From NCBI GenBank assembly GCA_024402715.1, contig JAKSTF010000003.1:1-60710 (forward strand): a stretch of 60,710 nt of DNA, in the 5' to 3' direction. Position numbers and translations under genes: made by a program. The notes below the pieces were generated by a model. It worked only from the letters and a program-made list of their open reading frames with translations, was not told where the DNA came from and searched no databases. Shown one piece after another: positions 15,960-24,579 of this stretch (its first letter is position 1; each line of letters opens with the position of its first letter). This DNA is from Alphaproteobacteria bacterium. GTDB taxonomy: Bacteria > Pseudomonadota > Alphaproteobacteria > Rs-D84.

Positions 15960-17156
15960 TTATTTTACAGAAACAGGTATTTGTAATATCTGTTTTGGAA
16001 AAATCAAATCTGGATTTGCAATATTATTGCGTTTTGCAATTATGCTGAACAATACACCACGACGCAGAAAATTGCGTGCAATTATCCATAAACAATCACC
16101 ACGACGAACGGTGTAATATGTGTCGTCATCCCCGGTCATTTCTGGCATAGTAAATTTATGTTCAACGCGTGCCACGGTATTGCCATCGCCATCATGTAAG
16201 CGAACGGTTAATGTGTATTCGCGTCCGGTTTCCAATTGACCAACATCGGCACCCAGGCCAAAATGATGATGATCCGAAACACGTGCAAAGCCCATATAAC
16301 GTTCATTCAATGTTAATGAAACGCGTAAACGTGGCAATGCATCACCGGTTACGACGATACGACCGGTGTCTAAATAATCAATTTTTGACACAGATAAATC
16401 ACCATCTGCTAACATTTTTGGCGATTGCAATAAAGTACTGCCTTCGCGTGTCATTAATAATGAAACAGAATTCTCATACCCGTGTGCCGAAACATACAAA
16501 AATACATTTTCTTGGGATTTGATGCCTGAATCTGCACCGATTAAGGATAAAGTATAATTGCCGGGTGCAAATGCATTAACGGGGGCATAAACAAATTCAC
16601 CATTACCATCGGTCCGTTCGGTTGCAGTTATTTTGCCATTAATAACGATTGATATATTTTGATTTGCAACCCAACGTCCGGCAACAACGACGTTACCGCT
16701 GGGTTCGATGCGAACGATATCAAAACTGGGGGTAACGTTTTCTGTATTTGTATCTGTGGGTTGCTCAACAGTTTGAATTACAGGGTCTGGAACATTTGGA
16801 ACAGGTGTAACTGCAACAACAGAGGTATCTGTGGAATGTATAAATGCAAACCAAATTGCGATAAAAATAACCGCCAAAGCACACATAATTGGAAACCAAT
16901 ATGCCGCCAAACCGCGACGACGTTCAGGACCATAAACAACAATTGCAGGATTAATAGTTTCTTTTTTTGAATCTGTTGTTGCAATAATAACTGGGGCCGC
17001 CGTTTTTTTATGATTTAAAAATGAATTTAATTTTCTTAAAAAACGTCCCGTAAAATTACGACGTTTTTCCATCCAATCGTTTTGTTGTGCGATTGCCTCT
17101 TCGATTATTTCATTGGTTGATCGTTTGGTTTTTCCCATAGAATTCTTTTTCACCAT
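15960..17156 (-). CDS. Membrane-anchored LysM protein (398 aa)
   Basis: The order is a basic cytoplasmic head (residues 1-85), one membrane segment (about 86-106, YWFPIMCALAVIFIAIWFAF), a Thr/Pro-rich linker, Ig-like beta repeats (about 150-330) and a C-terminal LysM domain (YYTVRRGDCLWIIARNF to PKQILQIPV, about 346-396). LysM binds peptidoglycan GlcNAc-MurNAc chains, so the protein probably ties the inner membrane to the wall. This layout is common in Alphaproteobacteria. The start at 17156 has the Shine-Dalgarno AAGGAGA. It is divergent from the kinase gene at 17285. Confidence 0.85.
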   Translation of the reverse strand: MVKKNSMGKTKRSTNEIIEEAIAQQNDWMEKRRNFTGRFLRKLNSFLNHKKTAAPVIIATTDSKKETINPAIVVYGPERRRGLAAYWFPIMCALAVIFIAIWFAFIHSTDTSVVAVTPVPNVPDPVIQTVEQPTDTNTENVTPSFDIVRIEPSGNVVVAGRWVANQNISIVINGKITATERTDGNGEFVYAPVNAFAPGNYTLSLIGADSGIKSQENVFLYVSAHGYENSVSLLMTREGSTLLQSPKMLADGDLSVSKIDYLDTGRIVVTGDALPRLRVSLTLNERYMGFARVSDHHHFGLGADVGQLETGREYTLTVRLHDGDGNTVARVEHKFTMPEMTGDDDTYYTVRRGDCLWIIARNFLRRGVLFSIIAKRNNIANPDLIFPKQILQIPVSVK

Positions 17157-17188
17157 ACAGATGTCTCCTTGTGTTTTACGTAGGATTA

Positions 17189-17234
17189 TTTATAACTTTT
17201 GGACAAATTATTGCAAATTTATTTTCTTTGTCAA
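17189..17234 (-). promoter_or_regulatory. Promoter region of the LysM gene
   Basis: Two candidates overlap on the minus strand: TTGCAA (17211-17216) to TATAAA (17189-17194), 16-bp spacer; and TTGACA (17229-17234) to TAATTT (17205-17210), 18-bp spacer. Confidence 0.5.
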
Positions 17235-17242
17235 CTTATTTG

Positions 17243-17251
17243 TGATATAAT
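17243..17251 (+). promoter_or_regulatory. Extended -10 promoter of the PfkA-family gene
   Basis: TGATATAAT is an extended -10 box with no good -35. It ends 33 bp before the ATG, which also has the Shine-Dalgarno AAAAGGAAA. Confidence 0.4.
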
Positions 17252-17284
17252 TTTGTAATAAAATAACAAAAGGAAAAAGAGACT

Positions 17285-18364
17285 ATGAAAAGAATTGGAA
17301 TTATGACCACCGGGGGGGATTGTTCTGGTTTAAACACAGTAATCCAACGTGTAATGCGTGGTGCGGCGTTACGTGGTTGGACTGTTATAGGTATTAATGA
17401 TGGGACAGACGGTTTGTTAACCGTACCCCAAGAAATAATAACATTAACGCCAGATGTATTATCAATTGAAAATTCACATTTATCGGGCAGTGTTTTGCAC
17501 AATGGACGTCCCGGTGCAATGAATTTTGCCGTTGCGGCACATAATGATACGTTGGCAGAATTTAAAAACCATTTACGTCGTTCATTACAGAATCTAAAAT
17601 TGGATGCGTTGATATTGGTCGGCGGAAATGGCAGTTTGTCGTTGGCGTGGTGTAATCGTGATATTTATGCAGATTTGCAATTAATATGTATTCCCAAAAC
17701 GATTGATTTGGATGTTCCGCAAACAGATATAACCGTTGGTTTTGATACGGCGGTTCAACAATTAACATCGTTTTGTGATCAATTGTTATTAACCGCACGC
17801 AGTCATCATCGTTGGTTTGTAGTCCAGGCGATGGGGCGTGATTGTGGGGAATTGGCATTGCATGCCGGTATCGCCGCTGGGGCCGAGGCTATATTGATTC
17901 CAGAAATAAAATTTGATTTGGATTGTTTGATTGCGCATATCCGCAATGCAAAAACAGATTATGGTATTATTATGGTATCCGAAGGGGTTTCATTGCGTGG
18001 ACATTCCGGACAGCCGGCCGATATTATTTCACGTCGTTTAAATGCCGAAGGAATTGCAAACAGAACCGCATTTCCGGAACATATTCAACGTTCGGGTGAT
18101 ACAACCGCACGTGACAGAATTACCGCCACGCAAATGGCCGAATGTGCATTAAATGCAATTGATAATAATGAAACATACGTTATGACGGCGATACAAAATG
18201 GGTATTGCAAAACAATTAGTTTGGCTGATTTTTTTGATTCCGGTAAATATATCCAGGATTCAAAAATAGATGGCCTGCAAACCTCAAATTCATATGTATC
18301 CCCGGACAGTCCATTGTTATCGTTGGCGTGTAATATGGATATATATATTGGTGAAATGCAATAA
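17285..18364 (+). CDS. 6-phosphofructokinase family protein
   Basis: The PfkA fold is clear: GGDCSGLN (10-17), GGNGS (113-117), PKTIDLDV (138-144), MGRDCGELALHAG (183-195) and HIQRSGDTTARDR (266-278). The family phosphorylates fructose 6-phosphate with ATP or pyrophosphate. The Lys in PKTID is usual in PPi-dependent and actinobacterial-type enzymes. The Gly in GGNGS is usual for ATP users, so the donor cannot be set from this. Two differences are notable: the Mg-binding Asp of GGDGS is Asn (residue 115), and the Asn of TIDND is Leu. It faces gpmI, the other glycolytic gene here, across a shared terminator. Confidence 0.85.
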   Translation: MKRIGIMTTGGDCSGLNTVIQRVMRGAALRGWTVIGINDGTDGLLTVPQEIITLTPDVLSIENSHLSGSVLHNGRPGAMNFAVAAHNDTLAEFKNHLRRSLQNLKLDALILVGGNGSLSLAWCNRDIYADLQLICIPKTIDLDVPQTDITVGFDTAVQQLTSFCDQLLLTARSHHRWFVVQAMGRDCGELALHAGIAAGAEAILIPEIKFDLDCLIAHIRNAKTDYGIIMVSEGVSLRGHSGQPADIISRRLNAEGIANRTAFPEHIQRSGDTTARDRITATQMAECALNAIDNNETYVMTAIQNGYCKTISLADFFDSGKYIQDSKIDGLQTSNSYVSPDSPLLSLACNMDIYIGEMQ

Positions 18365-18372
18365 TGTTAAAA

Positions 18373-18397
18373 AAAATCCCCCAAAATGGGGGATTTT
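18373..18397. terminator. Shared terminator between the PfkA-family gene and gpmI
   Basis: AAAATCCCCCA, loop AAA, TGGGGGATTTT form a perfect stem with A and T tracts on both sides, placed between two convergent genes. Confidence 0.9.
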
Positions 18398-18400
18398 GTG

Positions 18401-19873
18401 TTATATCAAACTGGTGCCGGTCATTTCTGATGGCTGGGGCAGATTTAATAAATGTAATATTGTTGGGGCAATATCTGATAATCCACCATTATTTATTGTA
18501 TGTTGGATGTTTGATACAACAATAACATTTACCGGGTTTGTTGTATGTGCAGTCCATGGTGAATTATTTTCATCATCCCACATTTTTTCTGCATTCCCGT
18601 GATCTGCGGTAATAACAACCGTTCCATCTAATTCCAACACCGCCGGTATTAAACGGGCCAATTGTGAATCCAATGTTTCCATTGCACGAACCGCGGCATC
18701 AATATTACCGGTATGACCCACCATATCGCCATTGGCATAATTCAAAATAACAACATCAAATTTATCTAATTTTGGTAATAAAGCATTGGTTATTTCAATT
18801 GCAGACATTTCTGGTTTCATATCAAATGTTGCAACATGTGGTGATTCAATTAAAATTTTTTCTCCGCCTGGGAAGTCAATATTACGTTCGGCATCAAAGA
18901 AATATGTAACATGGTTATATTTTTCTGTTTCCGCAATCCGTAATTGACTTAAACCGGCCGCAGCAATTACATCGCCCAATGTATTTTCAATTGCAATATC
19001 TGGCAACAGAGCGGGGCAGTATTCGTTTAAGCCTTCGCCATATTGTGAAAAACATAACATACGTGCATTGGCCGGTAAAATTGCACGAACAATTTGACGT
19101 GCACGATCGCTGCGATAGTTTCCAAATAAGAAACCATCAGTTTGTTTAATTGGAACGCATCCATCAATCACAGTTGGTTTGATAAATTCATCTGTTTCGC
19201 CACGATTTGTTGCCATTGTAATGGCATCTGTAATAGTTGATGCATGATATTCGGCACGTGCATTTACAATGGCATTTGCCGCCAATTCTGTACGATCCAA
19301 ATTTTGATTACGATCCATCGCATAATAACGTCCAGATATAGATCCAAAAAAGGCTTGATTAGATGTAAAATATTGTTTTAATTGTTCGTGAATCATATTT
19401 ACAAATTCAATTGCAGAACCGGGCAGGGTATCACGCCCATCTGCAATAAAATGTATACATAAACGTAATCCTGAATCCAATACACGTTTTGCGATAATTA
19501 ACATATCATCAATATTGGCATGGACACGACCATTTGACATCAATCCGGCCATATGAACAATTCCACCAGATTGTTTTACATCAGATATAAATTCGTGTAA
19601 TTGGACATTTTTGTTCCAGTCCTCGATTTGAAAACGGCGTAAAAATTGATTTACAACGCGCCCAGCGCCGATTGTGATGTGGCCAACCTCAGAATTACCC
19701 ATGGTGTTATGTGGTAATCCAACTGCGGGACCACTGGCATCCAATACGGCATGTGGATATGTTTTTAATAAATTATTAAAGAACGGCATTTTTGCCATTG
19801 CAACGGCATTGTGTTTGGAATCAGAACTGATACCAACGCCATCCATTATGCATAAAACAACTGGTTTGGTCAT
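18401..19873 (-). CDS. gpmI: 2,3-bisphosphoglycerate-independent phosphoglycerate mutase
   Basis: The enzyme interconverts 3- and 2-phosphoglycerate in glycolysis using two Mn ions and a Ser nucleophile. The 490-residue protein (usual about 510) starts TKPVVLCIMDGVGISSDSK and has the nucleophile motif MGNSEVGH. Further family motifs are HFIADGRDTLPGSA, YYAMDRNQN, NYANGDMVGHTGN and TADHGNAEKM, the last two supplying metal ligands. It has its own promoter (19915-19943) and converges on the PfkA-family gene. Confidence 0.96.
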   Translation of the reverse strand: MTKPVVLCIMDGVGISSDSKHNAVAMAKMPFFNNLLKTYPHAVLDASGPAVGLPHNTMGNSEVGHITIGAGRVVNQFLRRFQIEDWNKNVQLHEFISDVKQSGGIVHMAGLMSNGRVHANIDDMLIIAKRVLDSGLRLCIHFIADGRDTLPGSAIEFVNMIHEQLKQYFTSNQAFFGSISGRYYAMDRNQNLDRTELAANAIVNARAEYHASTITDAITMATNRGETDEFIKPTVIDGCVPIKQTDGFLFGNYRSDRARQIVRAILPANARMLCFSQYGEGLNEYCPALLPDIAIENTLGDVIAAAGLSQLRIAETEKYNHVTYFFDAERNIDFPGGEKILIESPHVATFDMKPEMSAIEITNALLPKLDKFDVVILNYANGDMVGHTGNIDAAVRAMETLDSQLARLIPAVLELDGTVVITADHGNAEKMWDDENNSPWTAHTTNPVNVIVVSNIQHTINNGGLSDIAPTILHLLNLPQPSEMTGTSLI

Positions 19874-19914
19874 TTATAAATACTCCTGGTTAAAAAAATC
19901 TGTTGTGACGGCAT

Positions 19915-19943
19915 AATTTATCACAATAGTTTTTTATTTGCAA
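19915..19943 (-). promoter_or_regulatory. Promoter of gpmI
   Basis: TTGCAA (19938-19943) and TAAATT (19915-19920) are 17 bp apart on the minus strand, 41 bp before the ATG; a Shine-Dalgarno AGGAG follows. Confidence 0.55.
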
Positions 19944-20025
19944 AAGAAAAAGATTTTTGCCTGGTATGTGGCGTGAAATAAAAAATTACGTTTTTATAAA
20001 ACGCTGGGAAGTATAAACAAAAAAA

Positions 20026-20042
20026 CACGTCATACAGACGTG
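20026..20042 (-). terminator. Terminator of tRNA-Met
   Basis: CACGTC, loop ATACA, GACGTG, with seven A on the plus strand giving seven T on the minus strand, 13 bp after the tRNA 3' end. Confidence 0.75.
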
Positions 20043-20054
20043 CGATTTATTTTT

Positions 20055-20131
20055 TGGTGGGTTAGGTAGGACTCGAACCCACGACCAAAGCGTTATGAGC
20101 GCTCCGCTCTAACCAACTGAGCTACTAACCC
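20055..20131 (-). tRNA. tRNA with CAT anticodon, probably elongator Met
   Basis: The acceptor GGGTTAG pairs with CTAACCC, and the CCA end is encoded. The D arm is AGCTCAGTTGGTTAGAGC, the anticodon loop CTCATAA and the T arm CGTGG GTTCGAG TCCTA. The first acceptor pair is G-C, so it is not the initiator. An Ile2 tRNA (CAT modified to lysidine) cannot be excluded by eye. Confidence 0.9.
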
Positions 20132-20216
20132 AACGCAGACAATTATATACATTGTTTATGAACAGTGCAAGTGGTTTTTATTATTTTTCTTTATTTTTGT
20201 TACGTAATGCGGCAAT

Positions 20217-21497
20217 ATGTTTGTCGATATGGCTGAATTAGTTCGAATTTTAAGTGATACGCAAATAACCGCATGGAATACAATTGAACGTACAAATGCG
20301 AATGTTGTTATCATGGGGCAGGCTGGTACTGGAAAGTCAACATTTATTAATTATTTCAAGGCAAATACAAAAAAACGTGTAATTTGTGCATGTCCAACCG
20401 CGGTATCTGCATTAAATGTTGGTGGGCAAACAATTCATTCTATGTTTCAAATTCAACCACGTGATTTTGTTGTGCCAGATTTATTAAAATTAAAGGCAAA
20501 AACACGTAATGTTTTAGTAGCAGCCGATGTTTTAATAATTGATGAAATATCAATGGTTGCCCCAGATTTATTGGATGCAATGGATATTTTAGCACGTCAG
20601 GCCAGACGTGACAGCAGACCATTTGGTGGATTGCAAATAGTTGCAATTGGTGATTTGTTTCAATTGCCGCCAGTTATTACGAATTATGCATCGGATATGT
20701 ATCAGGCGGAATATGGTTTTGCAAATGCATATTTTTTTGACAGCCATGTTTATCCGCGTTGTGATTTTGTTCGTTTTGATTTTAATACGGTATATCGTCA
20801 AAATGATGCACCATTATTGGATAATTTGCGCCGGTTGCGTAATGGTGATATTGGGGCGTTGGATTTTTTTAATAAATGTAAAATTGATAACAATGAACAA
20901 CGTGAAAATGCAATTATTATTACACCGTTTAGGGCGGTTGCAGAACGTATAAATTCAGATAGATTGAATCAGATAAATGCACCAATGATAACATATACCG
21001 GTGTTTTATCTGGAACGTTTTCCGAACGTGATGTACCGGCCCCAATGCAATTAAATTTAAAGGTTGGGGCATTGGTTGTTTTTGTAAAAAATGGCGATCG
21101 TTGGCATAACGGTTCGATGGGGCGAATACAAAGTTTGGGGACACGGGAAATTGTTGTTCAATTATTAAATCAATCACGTGATATCGTTTCTGTGCGACCT
21201 GAAAAATGGCAAAAAATTGAATATACACGTGATGAAAATGATAGATTAATTGAAAATGAGGTTGGCAGTTTTAAACAATTCCCATTAAATTTGGGATATG
21301 CCATGACAATCCACAAAGCCCAGGGTAAAACGTTGGATGCGGTTGTTGTGGATATATCGCGTGGTGCATTTGCACATGGGCAAACGTATGTTGCGTTATC
21401 ACGAACGCGTTCTGCGGCCGATATGCATATTGCATCACCATTACGGGATCGTGATGTTATTTTTGATTCACGTATTTTAGATTTTGTTTCAAAATGA
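20217..21497 (+). CDS. Pif1/RecD-like superfamily 1 helicase (426 aa)
   Basis: The protein has the motifs of Pif1-type 5'-3' DNA helicases: Walker A GQAGTGKS (34-41), CPTAVSALNVGGQTIHSMF, Walker B IIDEISMV (107-114), and GDLFQLPPV. Near the C-terminus are the UvrD_C_2-type motifs YAMTIHKAQGKTLDAVVVD and YVALSRTR. Such helicases unwind forked DNA, G-quadruplexes or R-loops. It has no Shine-Dalgarno; the Met at 20229 is an alternative start. It ends 3 bp from the convergent rimI gene. Confidence 0.88.
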   Translation: MFVDMAELVRILSDTQITAWNTIERTNANVVIMGQAGTGKSTFINYFKANTKKRVICACPTAVSALNVGGQTIHSMFQIQPRDFVVPDLLKLKAKTRNVLVAADVLIIDEISMVAPDLLDAMDILARQARRDSRPFGGLQIVAIGDLFQLPPVITNYASDMYQAEYGFANAYFFDSHVYPRCDFVRFDFNTVYRQNDAPLLDNLRRLRNGDIGALDFFNKCKIDNNEQRENAIIITPFRAVAERINSDRLNQINAPMITYTGVLSGTFSERDVPAPMQLNLKVGALVVFVKNGDRWHNGSMGRIQSLGTREIVVQLLNQSRDIVSVRPEKWQKIEYTRDENDRLIENEVGSFKQFPLNLGYAMTIHKAQGKTLDAVVVDISRGAFAHGQTYVALSRTRSAADMHIASPLRDRDVIFDSRILDFVSK

Positions 21498-21499
21498 AC

Positions 21500-21886
21500 C
21501 TAAATTCGTTTTTCCATTAATATTGCATCTACGCCATCATAATATTTTGGACGAATACCAATTTGGTTATATCCAGCAGAACGGTATAATGCAATTGCGG
21601 GTGTGTTTTTGGCGTTAACCTCTAAAAATATATTGTGAACACCGTTTTTTGACATATCATGTTCAGCCAAGCCTAACATTGCTGCACCAATACCATTACA
21701 GCGTGCATTTGGGGCAACACCGATACTGATTATTTCGCCCGTATCGATAACGCTGCGATATACAATAAAACCGTTTTGACTGGCGATTATTTCACAACCC
21801 GATTTTTTTAAATCTGCAAAATCCGTTTCGGACCATGGTTTGTCCGGGAAACATTGTTTATGAAGATTTGCCAATTGGTTAAGCAT
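21500..21886 (-). CDS. rimI: Ribosomal protein S18 N-acetyltransferase RimI-like
   Basis: This GNAT-fold acetyltransferase has the AcCoA-binding segment SIGVAPNARCNGIGAAML (Q/RxxGxG/A type), FLEVNAKNTPAIALYRSAGYNQIGIRPKYY and VDAILMEK, close to RimI. RimI acetylates the N-terminal Ala of S18 and is usually next to tsaB, as here. From the chosen start (21886) it is 128 residues, a little short. It overlaps the end of tsaB by 8 bp. Confidence 0.88.
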   Translation of the reverse strand: MLNQLANLHKQCFPDKPWSETDFADLKKSGCEIIASQNGFIVYRSVIDTGEIISIGVAPNARCNGIGAAMLGLAEHDMSKNGVHNIFLEVNAKNTPAIALYRSAGYNQIGIRPKYYDGVDAILMEKRI

Positions 21887-22442
21887 TTTGTTTTTTCTGT
21901 GCGTTTTCTTCTGCATAACTGGGGCGTAAATACATTGGAACCACTGGTTCAATTTTATCGACAGATAATTTATCAATTACGATTTTGACAGCGTTTTTTA
22001 AATTAAATGGACGATGACCAACGGTGCGTGGCCATTGCATTTGTTTGTATTCTAATGTATCAATATCCATTGTGCATGGCGGCAAATTTGCGGCACCAAC
22101 AAAGAAATCACCACGGCCAGATTCAATTGCAACAAATGCATCCGGAGTTTCTGCCAAATATAATTCAAACGCATTTACCGAAATTAAAGGGATGTTTAAC
22201 CCCATTGATAACCCCTTGGCATAGGCAATTCCCAAACGTATTCCGGTGAAACTGCCCGGGCCAACAACAACCCCAATTGCAGATAAATCAGACCATTTTT
22301 TGCCACACTCTGTGATAAATTCTTCGGTCGCCATTGGCAATGCGATTGATTGTTTTTCCACCACTATATGCTTATGTTTATCGTTCAAAACAAATTCCAA
22401 ACCACCGCCTGAGGTATTTATAATTAAAATATTCTGTTGCAT
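21879..22442 (-). CDS. tsaB: tRNA t6A synthesis protein TsaB
   Basis: TsaB is the partner of TsaD in forming N6-threonylcarbamoyl-adenosine at position 37 of ANN-reading tRNAs. The chosen start (QQNILIINTSGGG, 187 aa) matches the ASKHA-type N-terminus of the family. The motifs VVVGPGSFTGIRLGIAYAKGL, PLISVNAFELYL and AIESGRGDFFVG are diagnostic. The longer open frame upstream overlaps lon and is not used. It starts 11 bp after the lon-like stop and overlaps rimI. TsaD is encoded at 58061-59191. Confidence 0.93.
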   Translation of the reverse strand: MQQNILIINTSGGGLEFVLNDKHKHIVVEKQSIALPMATEEFITECGKKWSDLSAIGVVVGPGSFTGIRLGIAYAKGLSMGLNIPLISVNAFELYLAETPDAFVAIESGRGDFFVGAANLPPCTMDIDTLEYKQMQWPRTVGHRPFNLKNAVKIVIDKLSVDKIEPVVPMYLRPSYAEENAQKKQNA

Positions 22443-22452
22443 ATCAATATCT

Positions 22453-24219
22453 TTAAATTTGTGCAGAAAATCCGATTTTATTAGATAATCCTGAGTTTTT
22501 ACGGATTGATAATAAATCGTCAATTTTTGATATCGTAAATTCTGTAGGTGCATCTTCGCCATCGTTTTCCAATAATTGACGACGTAAAATTGCAGTTAAT
22601 TCACGTTGTAATTGGCGAACCCCCTGTTCAGATGTATATTTTTGTATGACGTGACGTACTGCGTCGTCACTGATTTTTATATTATCAACGTTCCATCCTG
22701 TATCATATGCAGCACGACCAATTAAATGTTCGTGTGCGATTTTAATTTTTTCGTCCACACTGTAACCTGGAATTTCGATAATTTCCATACGATCTTTTAG
22801 GGCATTTGATAAATTTAGACTGTTTGCTGTGGCAATGAACATAACGTTTGATAAATCAAAATCAACCTCTAGATAATGATCTCGGAATGTTTTGTTTTGT
22901 TCTGGATCCAATATCTCTAACAATGCGGATTCAGGATCACCACGCCAATCGCGTCCCATTTTATCAATTTCATCTAATACAATTACCGGATTATTGACCC
23001 CACAACGTTTTAATGCATCCATAATGCGTCCCGTTTGGGCACCGATATATGTTTTACGATGACCACGAAAATGCGATTCATCTGAAATACCACCCAATGA
23101 TATACGTTGATACTTTCGTCCCAGGGCCTGGGCAATGGATTTGCACAGTGATGTTTTTCCAACCCCAGGTGCACCAACCAAACATAAAATCCCCCCACGA
23201 TTGCCCCCGGTTTTTTTCATTACGGCAATGTGTTCCAAAATACGTTCTTTGACCGCTTGCATACCAGAGTGATGATTGTCCAATATCTTACGCGCAGCCG
23301 TTAAATCAATTTTGGATTTGTCAGATTTATTCCATGGCATTGCCAATAATTCATCCAAGTATGATTTTAATAATCCACCCTCGTTAGACATAGGGGACAT
23401 ATTGCGCATGCGACGCCATTCTGATAATGCCTTGTCCATAACAGGGGCAGGCAAGTGTGCACTTTCAATGCGTTTACGTATTTTGTCAACGTCCATTTCT
23501 TCGCTGTCATCGCCCAATTCTTGGTGTATAACACGCAATTTTTCCTGTAATATTGCATCACGGTGGTTGCGATCCAAACGTTGTTGAACACGACGATTAA
23601 TTGTTGCCTCAATTTTGGCATTTTCGGCCATTAATCCCAAATTATACAAAATGGCCGTTAATTTTTCCGTCCATGTATTCATTAATAATATTTTTAATGC
23701 GTTATCAGTTTCGAAATTCGCAACCTGAACAACATAATCGACAAATGCGGGTGTCGGGTATTCATGAATCAGTGTTCGCAATTTCGCAAAAGACTTACGT
23801 TTTGCGGGTTCTGCCATTGAAATCAATGCGGTAACAATTTTATCACGCAACATTTGTATTTCTGGGCTGTCTGGGCTGTCGGTGATTTCAATTGGTGTTA
23901 CATCCGCAACAAAACCATCCGCAACATACATGATACTGTCCAGTTTAACAACAGTGCGTGCCTGAATAATACAATGCAAACCACCATCGGGCAGACGTAA
24001 AACATTTGTTATATCTGCCAAGACACCGGCATGATAAATATCAGATTCATCTGTGGGGACACCACCGGTACGTTGTGGAACGATTACAATACGTTTTGAT
24101 GCATCTGGTGCATTTGCCGCCTGAATACAGGCAATTGCCGCAGGATGATTTATGAACAACGGCATAGTTGTCCCAGGATGAATAACAACATCATTAAATG
24201 GTAATACAAATTCTTTCAT
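22453..24219 (-). CDS. Lon-like AAA+ protein lacking the protease domain
   Basis: The 588 residues have the Lon N-terminal substrate domain (about 1-195), the helical linker (about 200-330) and a complete AAA+ module. That module shows Walker A GAPGVGKT (349-356), Walker B VIVLDEID (412-419), sensor-1 ATANS, the Arg finger in ALKDRMEII and sensor-2 GVRQLQREL. The protein then stops at NKIGFSAQI, where Lon enzymes continue into the Ser-Lys S16 protease domain of about 190 residues. No protease sequence follows in any frame; tsaB begins 11 bp later. It may be an ATP-driven unfoldase or chaperone, or a decayed protease. No Shine-Dalgarno is present, and the promoter ends 10 bp upstream. Confidence 0.92.
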   Translation of the reverse strand: MKEFVLPFNDVVIHPGTTMPLFINHPAAIACIQAANAPDASKRIVIVPQRTGGVPTDESDIYHAGVLADITNVLRLPDGGLHCIIQARTVVKLDSIMYVADGFVADVTPIEITDSPDSPEIQMLRDKIVTALISMAEPAKRKSFAKLRTLIHEYPTPAFVDYVVQVANFETDNALKILLMNTWTEKLTAILYNLGLMAENAKIEATINRRVQQRLDRNHRDAILQEKLRVIHQELGDDSEEMDVDKIRKRIESAHLPAPVMDKALSEWRRMRNMSPMSNEGGLLKSYLDELLAMPWNKSDKSKIDLTAARKILDNHHSGMQAVKERILEHIAVMKKTGGNRGGILCLVGAPGVGKTSLCKSIAQALGRKYQRISLGGISDESHFRGHRKTYIGAQTGRIMDALKRCGVNNPVIVLDEIDKMGRDWRGDPESALLEILDPEQNKTFRDHYLEVDFDLSNVMFIATANSLNLSNALKDRMEIIEIPGYSVDEKIKIAHEHLIGRAAYDTGWNVDNIKISDDAVRHVIQKYTSEQGVRQLQRELTAILRRQLLENDGEDAPTEFTISKIDDLLSIRKNSGLSNKIGFSAQI

Positions 24220-24229
24220 AGTGATTTAT

Positions 24230-24258
24230 AATATAGGGCGTTTTAAGTTCTTTTTCAA
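24230..24258 (-). promoter_or_regulatory. Promoter of the lon-like gene, nearly leaderless
   Basis: TTGAAA (24253-24258) and TATATT (24230-24235) are 17 bp apart on the minus strand. The -10 box ends 10 bp before the ATG at 24219, so the leader is only a few bases. Confidence 0.65.
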
Positions 24259-24266
24259 GTCAAATA

Positions 24267-24292
24267 AAAACCCCCGAAAAACGGGGTTTTTT
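24267..24292 (-). terminator. Terminator of the 74-aa membrane protein gene
   Basis: CCCCG, loop AAAAA, CGGGG with A and T tracts on either side, 18 bp after the stop at 24310. Confidence 0.75.
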
Positions 24293-24309
24293 ATTCCAAA
24301 TAATCAAAA

Positions 24310-24534
24310 TTAACGACGACGAAAAACATTGTGTTGTGCGGTATTGCTGGAACGCTTTGACAAATAACGTGCGGCAATTAAAACCAACCACTCAACGCTT
24401 AAAACGGCCAATAATGCGAATTTCTGATCCAATTGTTCAACAAAACCTAAAACATACACAAATTGTGCGATATAAGAAATGTATAAAATACCAAAAATTC
24501 CTGTAAAGAATATTCTTTTGATTTTTCCAAACAT
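24310..24534 (-). CDS. Small membrane protein (74 aa)
   Basis: The start at 24534 is set by the Shine-Dalgarno AAGGAAC; the longer open frame would run into the tmRNA gene. Two hydrophobic segments are visible (about 8-32 and 39-57), with a basic C-terminal tail ending FRRR. No family was recognised. It lies about 45 bp downstream of ssrA and before a terminator, so it may be cotranscribed with the tmRNA precursor. Confidence 0.65.
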   Translation of the reverse strand: MFGKIKRIFFTGIFGILYISYIAQFVYVLGFVEQLDQKFALLAVLSVEWLVLIAARYLSKRSSNTAQHNVFRRR

Positions 24535-24579
24535 AATCGGTTCCTTTTTATTTTTTACCTTTGATACTAAATTATAGAA

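Noticed and set aside
22007-22500. A frameshift hiding the Lon protease domain downstream of the lon-like gene
   Set aside because: The next sequence on the minus strand is tsaB from 22442 in an intact frame, and no frame there contains the S16 protease motifs. The domain is missing, not frame-shifted.
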